From Fagopyrum homotropicum (lineage: Eukaryota; Streptophyta; Magnoliopsida; Caryophyllales; Polygonaceae), in contig BSWB01000001.1 of NCBI GenBank assembly GCA_033239125.1, positions 8,258,501-8,322,500 of the forward strand: DNA of 64,000 nt, written 5' to 3'. Made by a program: the position numbers and the translations under genes. Each line of letters starts with the position of its first letter. The first letter of the stretch is position 1. A model generated the notes under the pieces. The model worked only from the letters and a program-made list of their open reading frames with translations, made no database searches and was not told where the DNA came from. This document shows positions 57,127 to 64,000 of the stretch, one piece after another.

Positions 57127-60100
57127 TCTAGGTTGGCAACAATGGCACTTGAAATCTTCTGAAAGACCGAATAAGTTTTAAGCAGAACCCGAAAAGGGGT
57201 TTGAGTTTTAAAAAGAGAATTTTGGTTTTGAAATGCATGCATAGTCTGATTGGGAATAGAAAAGTACGGTTGACCACCACTACTACCGCGGATCTCAGGT
57301 TGCTTAGTATGGACTTTAGGTTTTACGGTAGTTGGACTTTTAGATTGTTTATAAAGATATGTTATATAGATAGGTATATGCCGAAGATTAGTAGAAATTG
57401 TAGTTATGTTATGTCCTTAACGGAGATAACATAATGAGTTTCTCACCCCTTGGACACATCTAAGTAGTTTTTGAAGGGTGTCAACGTGAGGATTAGTATG
57501 CACAGCTTATGTGCATTAGGGTAGACGAACGTCGGACAACTCCTTCGAGCTTGTTGACGAACGTCGAGACGGAAAAGTGAAGACTCAAAGACAACACCAA
57601 TTACAATGACAAGAAGAAAATCCCGAATCAACTCAACGGGATCAAATGAAGGATATACAAGAGAGTAGTTCGGGAGAAGCAAGAGATGATCGCCAACTAG
57701 GGAACTGAGAAAGACAATGGAGAGGCTCTTTCAAGTTGTGTGAAGTGACTTCACAAACAAAGAGGATGACGTCGAAAATTTGCCATAGACATGAAAGTCA
57801 AAAGGGAGATATAGTAGCGATCAAGAAAAGGGACATAAAATTTAAACTCACTGATAGACTAGGAAGTGAAAGTTGATGCCAAAAGCAAGGCGAAATATGA
57901 TCACTCTCAACAAGCTAATTGCCACCACAATCCAGATTGATAACCGAGACAGTCAAAAGTATGGAAGTCAACACGAGATACATTATCCATCCAAATAGAA
58001 AGAATTAAAGAGCTGCAACTTGGAAGCTTACGCATTGCCAGAAAGGGAAAGGTGGATCTCACCCACGTAGAAGTGGAGTGATCTCGTAGAACACAGGAGA
58101 ATTCTGACATAGACCGGGATACAACAATAACCAACTTCTGTAAAGGCAGCATTACAAGCAACACCCAAGGAAAAAGAGTGTGTGAGAAGAGTATTGGTGA
58201 ACCCGAGGGACCCCAATAACTCCTCATTCAAAAGGAATTTAAGCTAACAACACTACAAGTTCATAATAGAGAACCGCAAATAGACGATAACTCAGGTAAA
58301 AGAATCACGGAGATGTACCTGCAAGCTACCATAGAAGGATTGAAAAGTCTGTTGATGGAAGAAGAATGATACAACTGGACTCGTAAGAGTATAACAATCT
58401 TACAAAAGTGTAGATTGTAGGAGGAGCTAAAGAAGAATAAACAGAGAGACTGAAGGAGATATATTTCACCAAGTATATCAAGCCTCAAAAGAGATGGAAG
58501 AAAAGTAAGTCTATGATGTTGTAGAAGGTCAACTACATCCTACTTGGACAACTTAAAAGTTACATGTGCGGGTTAACTAGTGATGGTTAGTTAACCGATA
58601 AGAAGAATAAACACAGGGTTATAAAAGAATTTTATCGACATCTAGTGAATTTCTTTCGGAGATCCACGACGAAAATGGTGAAGTTAAATCAATACAAGTA
58701 CTAGTAGCCTGGATGATACGTTAAATGAGTTCAATATGATAACTCTAATAAAGAAATTTAAGAGCAGCTCTTGACGGTCGGTAATGACCCTTGAAGATAG
58801 TAATGGTGAAAAGGGAAGTGTTGGGAGTAGTTACTTACTACTGACTACGAAAGATACATATTAGAGTTAGAATGAAGGGATCCTTGTAAGAAGAACTAGA
58901 AGACTAAGAGGAAGTAGATGATTGGAAACATGTCCTATGTCTTAGCATTTCCACACAAGTAAGATTGACAGGGAAAACCCTTGTGATTAAAGATGTGACA
59001 CAGAATAATTGGAAATTCCGAGGCGGCACAAACATAAGGAGTATGATGTAAAGCCTTGGTGAAATGTGTGGTCGAGTTGTGAGGTGATTGCAGATAGAGT
59101 CTACAGGTCAACTAAAACAGACATGAGAAGGAGTAAAAGTGAAAGACTAAAGGTTTTTATATGGATCCGGTATCACACCAATAAGATGGTTACCGAATGG
59201 ACTAAAGACTATTATTTAAGGAGAAATGGAGGTACTCCATGGAAAATTCAGCTGGACTGATGACCTAAGAGTTGATGAAAGTAATAAGACCAACCAACGC
59301 AGTTGTAAAGTGTGTACGAAAAAAAAAAACTCAAAGGGATTTAACTATCTGATGGGGTGTAAATATCAAAGAAGGTAAAGCGATAGGAGTATAAGGAAGA
59401 CATAATAAATGCGATGCGAGAAATTTGATTGGTGGGAAAATCATATGCACCTAATGTGTTGTATACAAATGGTACCATTGGATGTTTAATAACAATCATA
59501 CCAACGGACTGATGACACTATGATGGATTTAGTGTAGACCAAGTGTATAACTTATCCAGTGAGAAGGAAAGTCAGGTATCAAAATTGCGGGTTATGATAA
59601 ATTTTAAATAAAGTTTGGAGATGAGGATGTCCTTAGGAAATCTAGGCAAGAGTACAAAGCAACTGAAGTTCCAACACAGAATGGGTAGTAATGATCAACA
59701 GACAGTTAGAGACCGATGCAGAGAAGAAAAATGTATAAGACGAGTCACCTAGTAGAAGAGTTCACAAGACAAGCTTGTAAGGCCAAAAGAGATAAAATAT
59801 CGATCCGGATATGAGGGTCTAAGGTGCATGGAAGGGATACCTACAATGGAGTGTAGATGCAAATGTAGACTTTACAAGTGTGGAGAGGTTTTAACCTCCT
59901 CAAAAATATAGGAATTTGAAAGAAATCACAATGTCGGTATCAAAGAGTTGAAGCCCTGTAGCGGAAACAAAGGAGTATCATGAAGGCAATGTTGCCGGTA
60001 AAACCAGCGAAGGAATGTATATATAAGAACGGCCTTGGCGGACTCGAAAGTCCAAGGTAACCCCAATTATCACGGGACCTAAGTCATCAAAACCGACGGT

Positions 60101-61066
60101 CCGTGCAAGGGGAACTGCAAGGGGATGATAACTAAAATCATCAGAACTACAACGACACTTACCAACTATCGTTGAAGACTCGGAATGACTATTTATGTCA
60201 AGATGAGTGACCCAGTTGAGCTCGAGAAGTAGAGTTAGCCTAAGGAAACAGAAGTGTGGAATAGAAAACGAATTAGTGAAGCATGAAAGGATTAATCGAG
60301 CAGATGATGCTCACCAAGAATTTAACGCCAGTATAGGTATGAGAAGAGCAGGTCCGGAATATTGAGATAAGTCAATTATAGAGTGACTGACATCCACTGA
60401 GGACATATAAGTGATGGTTGGTATTGACGAGCAGGTACCGTTAAGAAGAGATATTAGTGACTGCGAATTTAAGAGATAGCTTTACCGATGACTTGGAGGA
60501 ATCCCCAAGTACGCAACGACAACTTTCTGGGGTGATCTAAAAATACAGAGAGAATCGGTTAGAGGTTGCTTACTAGTTGGTTAAGAACAGCCTACGGTTG
60601 AATAAGAGAATAAGGGTCTGTTTGAAGAGGATCTTGCTAGTATTAGAAGGGAAGTATAGGCGGGAGTTGGGTAAATCATGTTGACCCCTTAGAAAGATGC
60701 CATTGTGACTAATGGGTATTACACCAGAAGCGTGGTAGGCCCATAACTCACAGATGAAGAAAATCAAAGTTGGGATAACTATGATTTCAAGTTAAGGAAT
60801 TAGAGAACTATATGAAAAGGTCCACTTGGGAGTGTGATTTGTTTGAGTTATATAAATTTGAAAGCTTGACAAGAAGTAGGTGAAAATCCACTAATTAAGG
60901 AACGATCCGATTAGGTCACATTGAGGAAAACGAGCCAAGCAGTTTGTATTACAAAGAGCATTAGGCACTTAGTAAAGTGCCGACAGGAGTTTAAGATGAT
61001 TATTTCAGAATCGATAGTCGGGAACTTTCGAAAGGAAAAAGCAGGTGCGCCAATGTAAGGAAAAGT
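57127..61066 (+). other. Interior of the LTR element without recognisable coding
   Basis: About 3.9 kb with frequent stops in all frames. I see no zinc knuckle, no reverse transcriptase motif and no integrase HHCC. Open frames here are under 110 codons and none carries a family motif. Confidence 0.65.
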
Positions 61067-61369
61067 TTGGTAGAGTTATCAAATGAGCTGGAAGTAAGTT
61101 TAGGAAACAAACCGTTGAGAGAGCACCTACCAAAACCGAGACACGTCGTCAGCCATGAGGACCTGACAGTTAAGCCTGACCATACATTTGTAGAGTACCC
61201 AGTAGCTGTCTTGAAGCGCAGTACTAGACGTCTGCGATCCAAGGAAATACCTATGTTGAGGATCCAGTGGTCTATGAGAGGAGCTGATGAGGCCACTTGG
61301 GAGACTGAGGAGAGTATTAGACGTAACTATCCCGAGTTCTTTGCGGGGTTAGAGGTTACTCCTGTTTGA
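61067..61369 (+). pseudogene. Gypsy polyprotein C-terminal remnant
   Basis: The translation holds HVVSHEDLTVKPDHTFVEYP, then VAVLKRSTRRLRSKEIPMLR, IQWSMRGADEATWETEE and RRNYPEFF. This is the ordered C-terminal tail of Ty3/gypsy pol, after integrase, where a chromodomain-like W-x-EATWE segment lies. It is the only clear coding trace in this element and shows its descent from a gypsy element. It ends with TGA before the purine tract. Confidence 0.8.
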
Positions 61370-61594
61370 CGAGTTAGTACTCGGATGTTGTGTTGTGTGA
61401 CCTTTCAGGTTTTTATATTGATTTGAGTGATTATGTTTTATGTGACACATGTCTTCTGTTGATGGTTGAGTAGTTGCTTGTAGCCAACGTAAATGTCGGA
61501 AAAAAAAAAAAAAAAAAATTTATACCGAAGGAAATGTGTGAGTAAGAGGAACATTCTAAGTTTCGGGACGAAACTTATTTTAAGAGGGCACTGA

Positions 61595-62927
61595 TGTAAT
61601 AACCGAAAATTTTAAAGTTTCGGTAAACTGCAATTAACCAAATTCCGATGCGACAATCGTAAACAAATAAATAAATAAAATAAAACGAGTTTAAATGTTA
61701 TCATATTATGTGACTTTAAGTCACATAAAATGATGAAACCTTATAACCGAAATTAAATTACGCACCTTAAAATAAAAATAATAATAAATTAGATAATACG
61801 GAATTTAATCCCGTATTATATAAATTCCCGCACATAAGTAACAAGTTTCGGATTTCCGTTCTAATAGGAGAGCAGTCCGAATGGCCCATTAGCAAGCCCA
61901 TCATTAACCTTTATTTAAAAAAAAAAAAAAAAAAAAACCCTAATTAAACTTACCCTAATCTAACTTACCTATGTGCCGCCTGACACCTTTCTTCTTAATC
62001 GCCGAACGAAGAACGAAGAACCCTTCTCTCGCATTTCACTGGAGACGCAGACCACACCTCTCCGCCTTCCACCGGAGTGCCGCAACCGCCCAGACGCCGA
62101 CCGCCCAGGCGCCACCCTCCGCTGCTGAAATCCGGTAAGCCTTGCCTTCCCTTCCGCTACTCTCCTCCCTTCTCTTTTCAGTCGGAACGTAACAACCGCC
62201 TCCTGTCGACCACCAGCAGCACCTTCGATCCAGCAGCAGCGCACACCACCGGAGCCGCCGCTGCACTGCTTCTCGTCGACCGCAAGACCCCACCGGAAAC
62301 CTGGGACCATCCGCGCCGCCTTGCTTCGGCCCTGCAGCAGCTTCAGAACCACCACCGAGCCCTCTGTTGATCGAGGCTCACAGCAGCCTACGACTTTCCG
62401 CAGCAGGAGCAAATCGGCCACCAGGGAGGCCGCCGGAAAGCTAGCACATCGGCCGCTGGACTGCAACTTCGGTTCTTCTCCCTCCAGTCCCCTGCGTGTA
62501 TTTCTTGTGAGTTGGAAACGTATATAAACTGAAGTTAATACGTATATAAGCTGAGATTGAAAAACGTATATAAACTGAGATTTGTTTACGCATATGAACA
62601 ATAGATTGGAGGTAGTAGGGGTATGCAGTTCGGTAGGTTAGTGTGTGTGTGGAGATAGTTTTATAAGTACGTTTAGGTGCTGAATAGGTATTTGTGTGTA
62701 CGTATGGGAATGCTGAACATATAAATGTATCTTTACATTTAGAAGGAGTAAGTTTGTATATTAAATACCTACATGTACGTATAGTTGGAAGAGTTCGTGA
62801 TACAGTTATATATAAGTGTATATTTATAAGCATAAATATAGAATATATAAAAATGCGAGAGAGATGTATATATAATCATATATGAGTTAATATATAAGTA
62901 TGAGTTGGGAGTATGAATTTATGTAAA

Positions 62928-62991
<64 letters not shown>

Positions 62992-64000
62992 CATATATAT
63001 AAATAAGTTGGGATTTCGGGATTTATATATATAAAGAAACATAAGAATATATATACTCATGACGTAAGTGTACCTATATCCGTACAAGATGGGAAATAAA
63101 ATATGTAGATACATATATATGAGTACCGAATAATTACACAATTAATAAGTGAGTTGAGGAGAAAGGTTAAAGTATATAATACGGATAATATATGTAATAG
63201 ATGGTAACCGGGAAGGAGGAAGAGTGTTATTCTTCTTCGAGTGGATTCAAGTTTGAACTGGTGACCTATAGGTAGCTAACCGAGAGACACAAAGTATGGC
63301 AACAAGTTTTAAAAGGAATTAGAAAGTTTAAGAATAAACTTCGGGAATTTACGATACCAAGGGTAAAATGGTCTTTTACCATAAGAGAGTTTTTCCGTAA
63401 TTCCTTCGCATGAGGTTGGACATCGAGATGTGATTTTGATACACATGCCTTATTTGACAGGCGTTTGAGTTACCACGAGTACGGACTGTTGAGACGTGTT
63501 AGAGTGTATTTTGACTCAGGTAAGTCCTTGTGACTTACTTAGCCGGTTTCTGGATGTTAGTTGAGTGATAATGGTTGTGTGTGTGAAATGTGTCTTATAA
63601 TAAAAATAACTTGTTAGGACGACCGTGGTTATATTGTGTTAAGGCCCAAGTGTATGTATAACGGGCCGTGACATCACTGCCCAGCTCTGCCAGGAGACTG
63701 GGAGGTTCTCTATACCCAGACCATCCAAGTACACGGTGAGATGCATCGGATCCACTCCTGATGGGTACACGGGGGCGGAGGCGAGGTTTGGGAATCCCTC
63801 GTGTCACAAAATAAGTATCATTAGAGTGAATGACTTAAATGAAGATAATAAATGGATTGTTTGAAAGCATGATGAGTGTTTATTATTTTATGTGTGTGTG
63901 CTATTATTATTCTTCTAATGTTTAGATAACTAGCTAATGGTTGTTCTGTTGTTTTTTTTAGATTTACCACAGGTTAGAGCAGCAGCTGAGTGATCCGGAA
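61595..64000 (+). repeat. 3' LTR, cut by the window edge
   Basis: Matches 54438 onward with an offset of about 7.16 kb. Visible differences include a longer A run (about 61917-61937), a longer TA microsatellite (about 62934-62999) and a handful of single-base changes. Confidence 0.92.

Larger units (their letters stand above)
54438..64000 (+). mobile_element. Young LTR retrotransposon, coding-poor (runs off window)
   Basis: 5' LTR 54438-57111, interior 57112-61594, 3' LTR from 61595 to beyond the window. The LTRs start TGTAATAACC and the 5' one ends GGGGTGTTACA. The primer site TGGTATCAGAGC (57115-57126) matches plant initiator Met-tRNA. A purine-rich segment (TTTTAAGAGGGCACTGA) precedes the 3' LTR. 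About eight substitutions plus A-run and TA-run length changes are visible over ~2.4 kb of compared LTR, so insertion is recent. The interior has no gag, protease, reverse transcriptase or integrase frame that I can see; only a C-terminal gypsy-like piece remains. It must be moved by another element's proteins. The right target duplication lies outside the window. Confidence 0.9.

Overview
This is nuclear DNA from a flowering plant, almost certainly a eudicot. It has small spliced genes with GT-AG introns, an AT-rich background, a plant-type sucrose transporter, a POLAR-like stomatal-lineage protein, and plant Ty1/copia, Ty3/gypsy, MULE, hAT, Helitron and PIF/Harbinger-like elements. The species cannot be fixed from the sequence.

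Layout. 1-6171 is nested retrotransposon debris: a decayed copia element is split by a solo LTR with a TATAA target duplication, and that LTR is split by a second solo LTR in reverse orientation with a TTCAT duplication. 6172-11073 holds two tandem copies of a ~1.7 kb unit that carries the 5' flank and first codons of the sucrose transporter as dead stubs. The second copy is interrupted by a 1,489-bp element with 9-bp target duplications. 11165-19329 is an 8.2-kb Mutator-like element (MULE) with matching terminal inverted repeats and two convergent, fully open multi-exon genes: a plant mobile domain (PMD) protein (699 aa) and a MULE transposase fused to an OTU-type cysteine protease (947 aa). 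It ends 115 bp before the ATG of a divergent, 3'-truncated sucrose transporter-like gene (19445-21872). 23211-24625 is a Helitron-like region with one 3' hairpin end, several 5' ends and embedded U2 snRNA-like copies.

24981-48058 is the conventional genic part: a pathogen-related (SnoaL-like) protein on the minus strand, a nine-exon mitochondrial carrier on the minus strand, the mitochondrial ATP synthase gamma subunit on the plus strand, and a POLAR-like protein on the plus strand. All four reconstruct into open reading frames across their introns. Their spacers hold a second copy of the 9-bp-duplication element, a 1,065-bp hAT-like element and small MITEs.

48059-64000 is mostly AT-rich intergenic DNA with a 25-bp tandem array, a small hAT-like MITE, a GC-rich gypsy gag remnant and, from 54438 to beyond the window edge, a recently inserted LTR retrotransposon. 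Its ~2.67-kb LTRs are nearly identical but its interior has almost no coding capacity. The reversed solo LTR at 3056-5675 belongs to the same family.

The host genes show no sign of acting together. The most notable assembly is the two-gene MULE: its transposase keeps every exon in frame but has Asn where the second catalytic Asp of the DDE triad is expected, and the first introns of its two genes share the same degenerate repeat.
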